From Betaproteobacteria bacterium HGW-Betaproteobacteria-9 (GTDB lineage Bacteria; Pseudomonadota; Gammaproteobacteria; Burkholderiales; Burkholderiaceae_C), in NCBI GenBank assembly GCA_002842215.1, contig PHCC01000027.1, positions 1-47,202 on the forward strand: 47,202 nucleotides of DNA. Direction: 5' to 3'. The notes under the pieces are model-generated. The model did not search any database. It was not told the DNA's origin and worked only from the letters and a program-made list of their open reading frames with translations. How positions within the stretch are numbered: position 1 is the first letter of the stretch; each line of letters opens with the position of its first letter. The translations under genes and the position numbers were made by a program. Of this stretch, positions 1 to 8,417 are shown one piece after another.

Positions 1-1
1 C

Positions 2-328
2 ATCATGGGCATGGGTCCGGCACCGGCGACGCAGAAGGTGCTGGCGCTCACCGGCCTGACGCTGGACCAGCTCGACGTGATCGAGCTCAACGAAGCCTTC
101 GCCGCCCAAGGCCTGGCCGTGCTCAGAACGCTGGGTCTGAAGGACGATGATGAACGCGTCAACGCTTGGGGCGGCGCCATCGCCCTGGGCCATCCGCTGG
201 GCGCCAGCGGCGCGCGTCTGGCCACCACGGCGGTGAACCGCCTGCACGCCACGGGCGGGCGCTACGCGCTGTGCACCATGTGCATCGGGGTGGGGCAGGG
301 CATAGCGCTGATCATCGAGCGCGTCTGA
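2..328 (+). CDS. Thiolase family acetyl-CoA acyltransferase, C-terminal part (partial)
   Basis: This is the 3' end of a thiolase gene whose start lies left of the window. The visible residues carry the C-terminal thiolase landmarks: the NEAFAAQ segment, the GHPLGASG segment with the active-site histidine, and CTMCIGVGQG with the second catalytic cysteine. Thiolases condense or cleave acyl-CoA with acetyl-CoA in beta-oxidation, aromatic degradation (PcaF/PaaJ type) or acetoacetyl-CoA formation. The substrate cannot be told from this fragment. The frame is already open at base 2 and ends with TGA at 326-328. The next gene starts more than 200 bp downstream, so this is probably the last gene of its transcript. 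Confidence 0.9.
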   Translation: MMGMGPAPATQKVLALTGLTLDQLDVIELNEAFAAQGLAVLRTLGLKDDDERVNAWGGAIALGHPLGASGARLATTAVNRLHATGGRYALCTMCIGVGQGIALIIERV

Positions 329-550
329 ACCCGCGACGCTGAGAAGGTTTGAAGAGAAGTTGGATCAACAAGCCGGGGGTCGCCCAGCACCAGTTGGGCA
401 GTGATCGGATCCGGGGGAGGCATCACAACGGCCAATGTGCTCACCAGGCGGCGGGCCACTGCGGCCAACGGTTCGACGCACCGGCCGTTTCAAGGGTGAT
501 TCAAACCATTTCAGCGTGAAGGGAGCTGCGCCCTCTACAGTAGGGCCCCT

Positions 551-2149
551 ATGCCACGCACCGACGACGACCTGTCTCCCATCGCGCCGCTTCGCGAGCC
601 GGTCTTCCGCATGTTGTGGACCACCTGGCTCATGGCCAACGTGTGCATGTGGATGAGCGATGTGGCGGCGGCCTGGATGATGACCTCGCTCACCACCACG
701 CCGCTCTGGGTCGCGCTGGTGCAGACAGCGTCCACCCTGCCGGTGTTCCTGCTGGGTTTGCCCAGCGGCGCGCTGGCAGACAGCCTGGACCGCAAGCGCT
801 TCTTCCTCTTCACCCAGCTGTGGGTGGCGGTGGTGGCGTCGATCCTGAGCGCCTTCATCTTCCTGGACGCGATAACCCCGGCCCTGCTGCTGGCGCTGAC
901 GTTTGTCAACGGCATCGGCATGGCGATGCGCTGGCCGGTGTTTTCGGCCATTGTGCCCACGATCGTGCCCCGGAACCAGTTGCCGGCGGCGCTGGCGCTC
1001 AACGGCGTGTCGATGAACGCCTCGCGCATCATCGGCCCGCTGGTGGCCGGCGCGCTGATTGCCAGCGCTGGCAGCGCCTGGGTGTTCTTGCTCAACGCGG
1101 TGTTGTCCGTGGTGGCCGCGGTCATCATCAGCCGCTGGAAGCACGAGCACCAGCCGCACCCGCTGGGGCGCGAGCGCCTGGGCACCGCGATGCGCGTGGG
1201 CCTGCAGTACGTGGCCCAGTCCTACCACCTGAAGGGCGTGCTGCTGCGCATCTCGATTTTCTTCTTCCATTCGACCGCGCTGCTGGCGCTGCTGGCCCTG
1301 CTGGCGCGCGGTATGCAGGGTGGTGGTGCCGGCACTTTCACGCTGTTTCTGGCGGCCATGGGCGCGGGCGCCATCGCTTCGGCGGCGTTCCTGCCGGCCT
1401 TGCGCCGCCGTTATCCGCGCGACGGTCTCGTCCTGCGTGGTACGGCCCTGCAGGCGGGAGCCATGGCGACCATGGCGTTGACCGACCAGGTCTGGGTGGC
1501 GGTGCCCGCGATGTTCCTGGGCGGCGCGGCCTGGATCACCTCCGCCAACACGCTCAGCGTCTCGATCCAGATGGGCCTGCCCGACTGGGTGCGCGCGCGC
1601 GGCATGTCGATGTACCAGATGGCGATCATGGGCGCCAGCGCCCTGGGTGCCGCGATCTGGGGCCAGGTGGCCACCTGGACCAGTGTGCCGGTGAGCCTGG
1701 GCATCGCTTCCGTGACAGGGCTGCTCGCCATGTTTCTGGCGAACCGTCTGATGCCCGACTCCGGGCTGGAGGACGACCTCACACCCAAGCGCATTTTTCC
1801 GGCGCCACAGATCACAGAACCACCGCCCCGGGGCCATGTGATGGTGATGGTTGAGTACCGCATCGATCCCGCACGCGCGGCCGACTTCCGAGACCTGATG
1901 CTGGGCGAGGGGCGCCGCAGCCGTTTGCGCCACGGGGCCTTGTCGTGGGAGCTGCTGCACGACATCCACGACCCCAGCCGCTTCGTCGAAGCCATCGTCG
2001 ACGAGTCCTGGACCGATCACCTGCGGCGCTTTGACCGCGTCACCGCCGCCGACGTGGCGCTGCGCGACCGCAAGCTGGCCTTTCACCTCGGTGAGGAGCC
2101 GCCGCGTGTCACCCGCAGCCTGATGGAGACGACGACGGGGTCCTCCTGA
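551..2149 (+). CDS. MFS transporter (EntS-like, MFS_3 family) with C-terminal soluble domain
   Basis: A 532-residue major facilitator of the enterobactin-exporter-like group. About 410 residues form the hydrophobic transporter core, with the MFS-type loop ALADSLDRKR near residues 75-85. From about residue 425 the protein is soluble: HVMVMVEYRIDPARAADF begins a domain that resembles the antibiotic-biosynthesis-monooxygenase (dimeric alpha-beta barrel) fold often found at the end of MFS_3 proteins. The likely role is export of a small molecule; the substrate is unknown. The start is the ATG before PRTDDDL. Its ribosome site is weak, and a TACAGT hexamer sits only about 10 bp upstream, so a very short leader is possible but unproven. 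It stands alone between the thiolase and the tRNA. Confidence 0.85.
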   Translation: MPRTDDDLSPIAPLREPVFRMLWTTWLMANVCMWMSDVAAAWMMTSLTTTPLWVALVQTASTLPVFLLGLPSGALADSLDRKRFFLFTQLWVAVVASILSAFIFLDAITPALLLALTFVNGIGMAMRWPVFSAIVPTIVPRNQLPAALALNGVSMNASRIIGPLVAGALIASAGSAWVFLLNAVLSVVAAVIISRWKHEHQPHPLGRERLGTAMRVGLQYVAQSYHLKGVLLRISIFFFHSTALLALLALLARGMQGGGAGTFTLFLAAMGAGAIASAAFLPALRRRYPRDGLVLRGTALQAGAMATMALTDQVWVAVPAMFLGGAAWITSANTLSVSIQMGLPDWVRARGMSMYQMAIMGASALGAAIWGQVATWTSVPVSLGIASVTGLLAMFLANRLMPDSGLEDDLTPKRIFPAPQITEPPPRGHVMVMVEYRIDPARAADFRDLMLGEGRRSRLRHGALSWELLHDIHDPSRFVEAIVDESWTDHLRRFDRVTAADVALRDRKLAFHLGEEPPRVTRSLMETTTGSS

Positions 2150-2221
2150 ACGATCGAGGGAGCCAAACCGCTTGCGAGGAAAAGCTGGGATGGCAAGAAC
2201 CGCTACGGGACGCCCGGAAAC

Positions 2222-2258
2222 AAAAAAGCCCCGTTTTCTCTAGAGGAAACGGGGCTTT
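2222..2258 (-). terminator. Rho-independent terminator behind tRNA-Ser
   Basis: A strong GC-rich hairpin: GCCCCGTTT at 2228-2236 pairs with AAACGGGGC at 2247-2255, with A/T pairs outside. Read on the minus strand it is followed by a run of six T (the A run at 2222-2227), so it terminates transcription coming from the tRNA. On the plus strand it is followed only by TTTCA, so it may weakly serve the MFS gene too. Confidence 0.85.
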
Positions 2259-2302
2259 CAGGGTGTCTATCGCGACGCCTTGGGAGGCGTTGAGACTCAT
2301 TT

Positions 2303-2393
<91 letters not shown>

Positions 2394-2405
2394 GCGCAGC
2401 CTCGC

Positions 2406-2411
2406 AGTATA
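2406..2411 (-). promoter_or_regulatory. Probable -10 box of tRNA-Ser
   Basis: The minus strand reads TATACT, five of six bases of the sigma-70 -10 consensus, ending 12 nt before the tRNA 5' end. This suits a short 5' leader. No good -35 hexamer is visible 17 bp upstream, so the call rests on the -10 box and position alone. It lies between the tRNA and the end of the SPFH gene. Confidence 0.45.
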
Positions 2412-2437
2412 GCAGGCCGGGTTCTCTGTTCTGGAAC

Positions 2438-3352
2438 TCAGGACGCCTTGCTGGTGCCGATCATCTTCATGGCCGATGCGATCAGGGCGGAAACTTCCGT
2501 CATGTTGCCGGGGACGATGAGCGTGGTGGTGGCGTCTGCGGCCACCTTGCCGTAGGCGTCCACGGCCCGCTCGGCCACTTTCAGTTGGACGGCCTGTGTG
2601 CCGCCCGGTTGCTGAATGGCCGTCGCAATGCGTTCGATGGCCTGGGCGGTGGCATCGGCCACGGCGGTGATGGCCGCGGCCTCACCCTGGGCCTGGTTGA
2701 TGGCAGCCTGCTTCTCGCCTTCGGAGCGGGCGATGAAAGCTTCGCGCTCGCCGGTGGCGATGTTGATCTGCTCCTGGCGCCGGCCTTCGGACGCTGCGAT
2801 GAGCGCGCGCTTCTCGCGTTCGGCCGTGATCTGCGCCTGCATGGCGTGCAGGATTTCTTTCGGCGGCGTCAGGTCCTTGATTTCGTACCGCAGCACTTTC
2901 ACCCCCCAGTTCAGGGCGGCCTCGTCGATGGCCTGGACGATCTGGGCGTTGATGATGTCGCGTTCTTCGAAGGTCTTGTCCAGTTCGAGTTTGCCGATCA
3001 CGGAACGCAGCGAGGTCTGGGCGAGCTGGGTCACGGCCATGATGTAGTTGGACGAGCCGTAGCTCGCGCGCATCGGGTCGGTGACCTGAAAGTACAGGAT
3101 GCCGTCCACCTGCAGCTGCGTGTTGTCGCGCGTGATGCAGACCTGACTGGGCACGTCCAGCGGAATTTCTTTGAGGCTGTGCTTGTAGGCCACCTTGTCG
3201 ATGAAAGGCATGAGAAAGTTCAGCCCCGGCGACAGGCTGCCGTGGTACTTGCCCAGGCGTTCAACCACCCAGGCGTTCTGTTGAGGCACGACCTTGACGG
3301 CGCGCGTGATGAAGATGGCAGCGATGACAAAGAGGACGACGGCGATTTCCAT
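2438..3352 (-). CDS. SPFH/Band 7 (stomatin, QmcA-like) membrane protein
   Basis: A 304-residue stomatin-type protein. It has one N-terminal membrane segment (MEIAVVLFVIAAIFITRA), then the SPFH core with VPQQNAWVVERLGKY and GLNFLMPFIDKV, then an alanine/glutamate-rich helical stretch near residues 170-240 (EREKRALIAASEGRRQEQ) that would form a coiled coil, and a hydrophobic C-terminal tail. Such proteins form large membrane-bound rings or microdomain scaffolds and often act with NfeD partners. The gene lies 70 bp downstream of an NfeD-like gene on the same strand, the classic pairing, so the two are probably co-transcribed. QmcA is the closest named bacterial relative; exact orthology is not proven. 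Confidence 0.9.
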   Translation of the reverse strand: MEIAVVLFVIAAIFITRAVKVVPQQNAWVVERLGKYHGSLSPGLNFLMPFIDKVAYKHSLKEIPLDVPSQVCITRDNTQLQVDGILYFQVTDPMRASYGSSNYIMAVTQLAQTSLRSVIGKLELDKTFEERDIINAQIVQAIDEAALNWGVKVLRYEIKDLTPPKEILHAMQAQITAEREKRALIAASEGRRQEQINIATGEREAFIARSEGEKQAAINQAQGEAAAITAVADATAQAIERIATAIQQPGGTQAVQLKVAERAVDAYGKVAADATTTLIVPGNMTEVSALIASAMKMIGTSKAS

Positions 3353-3422
3353 GGGAGGTGTTCCGTGGTTGAGGTAACTGGGTGTGCATCATGCCGGAGC
3401 ACGGTGCACTTCAGGCAGCCAA

Positions 3423-3848
3423 TCAGGCTTTTTCGACCAGCAGGCGGTTGCCCACGAGTTCGGCCACGCGGTAGGCGCCCGGTATGGGAGGGTTGCCCGG
3501 CCGCTGGATCACGGTCCATTGCGCGCCCCGGTATTTGACGGTCGCGCTGCCATCGGGCAGCCACTCTTCGATCTGTATGACCTCGCCCACATCAAGGTTC
3601 ACGCTGCGCATGGCGCGCACCGACGGGTCCGACGGGCGCCGCCGTTTGATCAGGTGCCAGCCGAAGACGGCCGCAGACCCGACCACCGCCGCCACGATCA
3701 ACTGCGCGCTCAAGCCGGTGCCGGCATGGGCAGCCAGCGCCGCGGCGACCATGCCCACCGCCAGCATGAGCAGGTAGAAAGTCCCGGTGAACAACTCCAG
3801 CGCCACGGCCGCGCCGACCAGCAGCCACCAAAGGGTGGAATCCGACAT
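3423..3848 (-). CDS. NfeD-like membrane protein, partner of the SPFH protein
   Basis: A 141-residue protein with an N-terminal hydrophobic region (LWWLLVGAAVALELFTGTFY, then a second and third segment to about residue 65) and a C-terminal OB-fold-like domain (NLDVGEVIQIEEWLPDGSA, then KYRGAQWTV). This is the short NfeD type lacking the ClpP-like protease domain. The open frame runs further upstream, but I place the start at the ATG at 3846-3848 because the protein then begins MSDSTLWW just before the first membrane segment and a GGGAG ribosome site sits a few bases upstream. It precedes the SPFH gene in the same direction; NfeD proteins are known to work with SPFH partners in membrane organisation. 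Confidence 0.88.
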   Translation of the reverse strand: MSDSTLWWLLVGAAVALELFTGTFYLLMLAVGMVAAALAAHAGTGLSAQLIVAAVVGSAAVFGWHLIKRRRPSDPSVRAMRSVNLDVGEVIQIEEWLPDGSATVKYRGAQWTVIQRPGNPPIPGAYRVAELVGNRLLVEKA

Positions 3849-3988
3849 GTAAGCTCCCCAAAACGGCAGGCATTCCCCTGAATGTCTGACCCGTGCCACA
3901 TTCTGCGACAAATGCCCTGCATCAAAAGGGCAGGGGTACTCGATTTCCGTACACTTCGCGCCTGTTTCGATTCCTTTTGCCCCTGATG

Positions 3989-4002
3989 GCCGCGTCCGCG
4001 GC
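3989..4002 (+). promoter_or_regulatory. Perfect small inverted repeat next to the decarboxylase ribosome site
   Basis: GCCGCG-TC-CGCGGC is a perfect palindrome ending a few bases before the GGAG ribosome site and 11 bp before the ATG of the decarboxylase. It could be a protein site in DNA or, opened at the tip, an mRNA hairpin affecting initiation. Chance is possible in GC-rich DNA. Confidence 0.3.
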
Positions 4003-4013
4003 TGGAGACCGCC

Positions 4014-6305
4014 ATGAAATTCCGTTTTCCCATCGTCATCATCGATGAGGACTTCCGCTCGGAGAACTCCTCCGGTCTGGGTATTCGCGCCCTGGCGCAG
4101 GCCATCGAGACCGAGGGCTTCGAGGTGGTCGGTGTCACCAGCTACGGCGACCTCAGCCTGTTTGCGCAACAGCAGAGCCGCGCCAGCGCGTTCATCCTGT
4201 CCATCGACGATGAAGAGTTCAGCCCGGGGCCGGACCTGGACCCGGTGGTGCTGAACCTGCGCAACTTCATCCAGGAAGTGCGGCGCAAGAACGCCGATGT
4301 GCCGATCTATGTGCACGGTGAAACCAAGACCAGCCGCCACCTGCCCAACGACATCCTGCGCGAGCTGCACGGCTTCATCCACATGTTCGAGGACACGCCC
4401 GAGTTCGTGGCGCGTCACATCATCCGCGAAGCCAAGAGCTACCTCGAAGGCATCCAGCCGCCGTTCTTCAAGGCGCTGCTGGACTACGCCGAAGACGGCT
4501 CCTATTCATGGCACTGCCCGGGTCACTCGGGCGGCGTGGCGTTCCTGAAGAGCCCGGTGGGCCAGATGTACCACCAGTTCTACGGCGAGAACATGCTGCG
4601 CGCCGACGTCTGCAACGCGGTGGAGGAGCTGGGTCAACTGCTGGACCACAACGGCGCCATCGGCGCCAGCGAACGCAACGCCGCGCGCATCTTCAACGCC
4701 GACCATTGCTACTTCGTCACCAACGGCACCAGCACCAGCAACAAGATGGTCTGGCACCACACGGTGGCGCCGGGCGATGTGGTGGTGGTGGACCGCAACT
4801 GCCACAAGTCCATCCTGCACAGCATCATCATGACGGGCGCGATCCCCGTCTTCCTGAAGCCCACGCGCAACCACTACGGCATCATCGGCCCGATCCCGCA
4901 AAGCGAGTTCGAGATCGACGCCATCAAGGCCAAGATCCGCGCCAACCCGTTGCTGGCCGGCGTGGATGCCGACAAGGTCAAGCCGCGCATCCTCACGCTC
5001 ACGCAGTCCACCTACGACGGCGTGCTCTACAACACCGAGACCATCAAGAACCTGCTCGATGGCTGGGTGGACAACCTGCATTTCGACGAAGCCTGGCTGC
5101 CGCACGCGGCCTTCCACCCGTTCTATGGCAGTTTCCACGCGATGGGCAAGAAGCGCGCGCGTCCGCAGCATTCGGTGGTGTACGCGACGCAGTCCATCCA
5201 CAAGCTGCTGGCCGGCATCAGCCAGGCCAGCCACGTGCTGGTGCAGGACTCGCAGACCACCAAGCTGGACCGCCACCTCTTCAACGAGGCATACCTGATG
5301 CACACCAGCACCAGCCCGCAGTACAGCATCATCGCCAGCTGCGATGTGGCCGCGGCCATGATGGAGCCGCCCGGCGGCACCGCACTGGTGGAAGAGAGCA
5401 TCGCCGAAGCCCTGGATTTCCGCCGCGCCATGCGCAAGGTCGAGGCGGAATTCGGTGAAGACGACTGGTGGTTCCAGGTCTGGGGACCCGACAACCTGGT
5501 GGAAGAGGGCATTGGCCGCGCCAGCGACTGGGTGCTCAAGCGCACCGACGCCGATGGCGTGCAGCCTTCGGATGGCGAAGAGGCCTGGCACGGTTTCGGC
5601 GACATGGCGCCGGGCTTCAACATGCTGGACCCGATCAAGGCGACCATCGTCACGCCCGGCCTGAACATGAACGGCGACTTCGCCGCGACGGGCATCCCGG
5701 CCTCAATCGTGACCAAGTTCCTGGCCGAGCACGGTGTGGTGGTGGAGAAGACCGGCCTCTACAGCTTCTTCATCATGTTCACCATCGGCATCACCAAAGG
5801 CCGCTGGAACACGCTGCTGACCGCGCTGCAGCAGTTCAAGGACGACTACGCCAAGAACCAGCCCATGTGGCGCATCCTGCCCGAGTTCTGCCAGAAGCAT
5901 CCCCGTTACGACCAGATGGGCCTGCGCGACCTGTGCCAGCACGTGCACGAGCTCTACGCCAAGTACGACATCGCGCGCCTCACGACCGACATGTACCTGA
6001 GCGACCACACGCCGGCCATGAAGCCGAGCGACGCGTTTGCGCACATCGCGCACCGCACCACGCAGCGCGTGCCGATCGACGATCTGGAAGGCCGCATCAC
6101 CACCAGCCTGGTGACGCCGTACCCGCCGGGCATTCCGTTGCTGATCCCGGGTGAGGTGTTCAACAAGAAGATCGTGGACTACCTCAAGTTCAACCGCGAG
6201 TTCGCGCGCGAGTGCCCCGGGTTCGAGACCGACATTCACGGGCTCGTGCAGGAACGCGGGACAGACGGTGTGCTTCGCTACTTTGCCGACTGTGTGGGTA
6301 TCTGA
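4014..6305 (+). CDS. Orn/Lys/Arg decarboxylase, class I (PLP-dependent)
   Basis: A 763-residue basic amino-acid decarboxylase of the inducible E. coli AdiA/CadA/SpeF family. The N-terminal 120 residues are the flavodoxin-like wing domain (FRFPIVIIDEDF). The PLP fold follows, with SWHCPGHSGG, the DRNCHKSI segment, LHFDEAW carrying the PLP-binding aspartate, and SIHKLLAG with the Schiff-base lysine at residue 397. The C-terminal domain has PYPPGIPLLIPGE. The enzyme would decarboxylate arginine, lysine or ornithine, consuming a proton and making a polyamine or cadaverine; which substrate is not clear. Length fits AdiA (about 755) better than the shorter lysine and ornithine enzymes. The usual STHK motif reads SIHK here. 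It is monocistronic, with a GGAG ribosome site before ATG. Confidence 0.92.
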   Translation: MKFRFPIVIIDEDFRSENSSGLGIRALAQAIETEGFEVVGVTSYGDLSLFAQQQSRASAFILSIDDEEFSPGPDLDPVVLNLRNFIQEVRRKNADVPIYVHGETKTSRHLPNDILRELHGFIHMFEDTPEFVARHIIREAKSYLEGIQPPFFKALLDYAEDGSYSWHCPGHSGGVAFLKSPVGQMYHQFYGENMLRADVCNAVEELGQLLDHNGAIGASERNAARIFNADHCYFVTNGTSTSNKMVWHHTVAPGDVVVVDRNCHKSILHSIIMTGAIPVFLKPTRNHYGIIGPIPQSEFEIDAIKAKIRANPLLAGVDADKVKPRILTLTQSTYDGVLYNTETIKNLLDGWVDNLHFDEAWLPHAAFHPFYGSFHAMGKKRARPQHSVVYATQSIHKLLAGISQASHVLVQDSQTTKLDRHLFNEAYLMHTSTSPQYSIIASCDVAAAMMEPPGGTALVEESIAEALDFRRAMRKVEAEFGEDDWWFQVWGPDNLVEEGIGRASDWVLKRTDADGVQPSDGEEAWHGFGDMAPGFNMLDPIKATIVTPGLNMNGDFAATGIPASIVTKFLAEHGVVVEKTGLYSFFIMFTIGITKGRWNTLLTALQQFKDDYAKNQPMWRILPEFCQKHPRYDQMGLRDLCQHVHELYAKYDIARLTTDMYLSDHTPAMKPSDAFAHIAHRTTQRVPIDDLEGRITTSLVTPYPPGIPLLIPGEVFNKKIVDYLKFNREFARECPGFETDIHGLVQERGTDGVLRYFADCVGI

Positions 6306-6424
6306 GATCGCCGGTTGCGGTGATCCGGGGGCTGCACGGTAAGATGTTTCGGCGACCCGCTCATGGCGGGAAGCACAAAGGAACGTGCACCGTGCATGCC
6401 CACCATCCCCTCGGAGGCTTATCG

Positions 6425-6640
6425 ATGTTCCCTGAATACCGCGATCTCATCACCCAGCTCAAGGGCCATGACGTCCACTTCACGCGCCTGTTTGACAAAC
6501 ACAACGAACTGGACCAGGTGATCAAGAACAAGGAAGCGCACATTGAACCCGGTTCGCAGGCCGAGATTGAACAGTTGAAAAAAGAAAAACTGCTGCTCAA
6601 GGACCAGATCTACGGCATCCTGCGGCAGGCCAGCGCCTGA
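6425..6640 (+). CDS. DUF465 / YdcH family small protein
   Basis: A 71-residue protein that is helical and highly charged: MFPEYRDLITQLKG at the start, then HFTRLFDKHNELDQVI and EIEQLKKEKLLLKDQI. This pattern (a short helical hairpin with a conserved FxxLFxxHxxLD segment and a basic-acidic second helix) is DUF465, represented by E. coli YdcH. Function is unknown in the family. The start is the ATG at 6425, with GGAGG about 9 bases upstream. Upstream in-frame codons are ignored because they lack a ribosome site. It is convergent with the DNA ligase gene, 21 bp away. Confidence 0.88.
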   Translation: MFPEYRDLITQLKGHDVHFTRLFDKHNELDQVIKNKEAHIEPGSQAEIEQLKKEKLLLKDQIYGILRQASA

Positions 6641-6661
6641 GCGGCGCGGTCTGCTCCCTGT

Positions 6662-7576
6662 TCAGCGCAGGGCAGGGGTCTGCGCTCCGACCGGTGCCGA
6701 CAAGTCGGCGTCGCTGCGGATGCGCAAAAAGGTGGCGAAGCGCGGCAGGCCACTGTCGTGCAGGCCCCGGTAGCGGTAGGTCACCCAGGTACCCACCTGG
6801 GGCGGCCGCTGGCGCAAGGCATCGCTGAAGCCACTCCCGATCCGGAACCGGCGTCCATCCGGTGACTGCACCAGCAGGGCGCCCATGGCGCCCGCGTATT
6901 TTCCCTTGCCGGGCACAGCCCCCAGCACCTGGGCTTCGGCGTCTTCGTGGGTTTTCACCTTGAGCAGGTCGTCGCTGCGCACGGCGCGGTACAGCGAGTC
7001 GCCCCGGTGCAGCATCAGGCCTTCGCCGCCCGAGCGCACCATCTGGTCCAGCCGATGGCCCAGCGCCTCGTGGCTGGAAACCCGTTCCTGCGGCACGGCC
7101 ATCACCCACGGCTGACCCATGGCCTGCAACAGCGCGCGGTAAGCCAGGATGCGCTCACTGAAAACGCCAGCGTGCGCCGGCAGATCAAACACCATGAAAC
7201 GGATGCGTCGCCAGGCCGCGTCGTCTGGCGTTTGCTGGCGCACGGTGGAGACGGTTTCTTCGAACTGGCCACGACCGACCCAGAGTTCACCGTCCATGGG
7301 TTCGTCGGGCCAGCCCTGGGTGAACCAGGCCGGTGCCTGGATCTCGGTTCCGCCGCGGGTCAACAGGCGCCGGCCATCCCAGAAACCGCGCACACCGTCG
7401 TACTTTTCGCTGAGCCAGTAGGCACCCAGGTCGATGCCCGGGCGGTAGACGTTGGCCAGCATCAGGGCCGGGGTGTTGTTGGGGGCGACTGCCTCGGCGC
7501 CGCCGAACGCCAGCAGGCCGAGCGCCGCCAGCATCCACGCCCGCCGGCTAACAAGAGACCGGCCGGACGCTTGCAC
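6662..7576 (-). CDS. Exported ATP-dependent DNA ligase (LigE-like) with Tat-like leader
   Basis: A 304-residue small ATP-dependent DNA ligase: an adenylation domain and a C-terminal OB fold, with no N-terminal DNA-binding domain. Motif I is EKYDGVRG with the AMP-accepting lysine K58; RGG around residue 74, MDGELW near 94-99, FMVFDLP, GGEGLMLH (E185) and LLKVKTH (K206, K208) supply the other nucleotidyltransferase motifs. An N-terminal leader with SRRAWML at residues 10-16 and a hydrophobic stretch to about residue 30 (GGAEAVA) indicates export, possibly through Tat. Known relatives (Lig E of Neisseria, Haemophilus, Vibrio) are periplasmic or secreted and linked to extracellular DNA handling. 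The start codon is GTG, 2 nt after the fabI stop, so translation is probably coupled to fabI. Confidence 0.88.
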   Translation of the reverse strand: MQASGRSLVSRRAWMLAALGLLAFGGAEAVAPNNTPALMLANVYRPGIDLGAYWLSEKYDGVRGFWDGRRLLTRGGTEIQAPAWFTQGWPDEPMDGELWVGRGQFEETVSTVRQQTPDDAAWRRIRFMVFDLPAHAGVFSERILAYRALLQAMGQPWVMAVPQERVSSHEALGHRLDQMVRSGGEGLMLHRGDSLYRAVRSDDLLKVKTHEDAEAQVLGAVPGKGKYAGAMGALLVQSPDGRRFRIGSGFSDALRQRPPQVGTWVTYRYRGLHDSGLPRFATFLRIRSDADLSAPVGAQTPALR

Positions 7577-7578
7577 GG

Positions 7579-8379
7579 TCAGGAACCCACCGGTTCGCTG
7601 TCGCGGCTGGCGCCACCGGTCTGGCTGAAGCCCCCGTCCACATAGGTGATCTCGGCGGTCACCCCCGAAGCCAGATCGGACAGCAGAAACGCCGCCACGT
7701 TGCCCACGTCTTCGATCGTGATGTTGCGGCGCAGGGGCGAGGCGGCGGCCACCATGCCCAGCAGCTTGCCGAAATCCTTGATGCCACTGGCGGCCAGCGT
7801 CTTGATCGGTCCGGCGCTGATGCCGTTGACACGCATGCCGCGCGGACCCAGCGACTCGGCCAGGTAGCGAACCGAAGCTTCCAGGCTGGCCTTGGCCAGG
7901 CCCATGGTGTTGTAGTGGGGAATGATGCGCAGCGCACCGAGGTAGCTCAGCGTGAGCAGGGCGGCGCGGTCGTTGAGGTAGGGCAGGGCGGCCTTGGCCA
8001 TGGCGGGGAAACTGTAGGCGCTGATGTCGTGGGCGACGCGGAAGGCCTCGCGCGACAGGCCATCGAGAAAATCGCCGGCAATCGCCTCGCGTGGTGCAAA
8101 GCCGATGCTGTGCACGAAGCCATCAAACTTCGGCCAGGTCTTCGATAGCCCGGCAAACATCTGGTGAATCTGGTCGTCGTCGCTGACATCGCAGTCGAAG
8201 ATCAGCGTCGAGCCGAACTCGGCCGCAAACTCGGTGATGCGGTCCTTGAAGCGTTCCCCCACATAACTGAAAGCGAGTTCGGCGCCTTGCTGGTGACAGG
8301 CTCTGGCGATGCCATAGGCGATGGACCGGTTGGACAACACCCCCGTGATCAGCAATTTTTTGCCGGCCAGAAAACCCAT
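7579..8379 (-). CDS. fabI: Enoyl-[acyl-carrier-protein] reductase (NADH) FabI
   Basis: A 266-residue enoyl-ACP reductase that catalyses the last step of each fatty-acid elongation cycle in the cytoplasm. Starting at MGFLAGKK, the catalytic residues fall exactly on E. coli numbering: Y146 in LSYLG, Y156 and K163 in the YNTMGLAK segment (Y-x6-K). The NADH-binding start is ITGVLSNRSIAYGIA. Glycine 93 in HSIGF, the position linked to triclosan resistance when changed, is the sensitive-type residue. An open frame extends 23 codons upstream, but the ATG at 8377-8379 has GGAGGT just upstream and matches the family start. It is divergent from yejA, with only 38 bp between starts, and is followed at 2 nt by the DNA ligase gene. 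Confidence 0.96.
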   Translation of the reverse strand: MGFLAGKKLLITGVLSNRSIAYGIARACHQQGAELAFSYVGERFKDRITEFAAEFGSTLIFDCDVSDDDQIHQMFAGLSKTWPKFDGFVHSIGFAPREAIAGDFLDGLSREAFRVAHDISAYSFPAMAKAALPYLNDRAALLTLSYLGALRIIPHYNTMGLAKASLEASVRYLAESLGPRGMRVNGISAGPIKTLAASGIKDFGKLLGMVAAASPLRRNITIEDVGNVAAFLLSDLASGVTAEITYVDGGFSQTGGASRDSEPVGS

Positions 8380-8417
8380 GTCGCGACCTCCAGTGAAATT
8401 TCCAGCAGAATTGTCGC

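Noticed and set aside
365..2086. Minus-strand open frame of 573 codons opposite the MFS gene
   Set aside because: It has His/Gln/Arg/Gly-rich composition typical of the antisense of GC-rich coding DNA, no recognisable domain and no ribosome site; the plus-strand protein is a clear MFS transporter.
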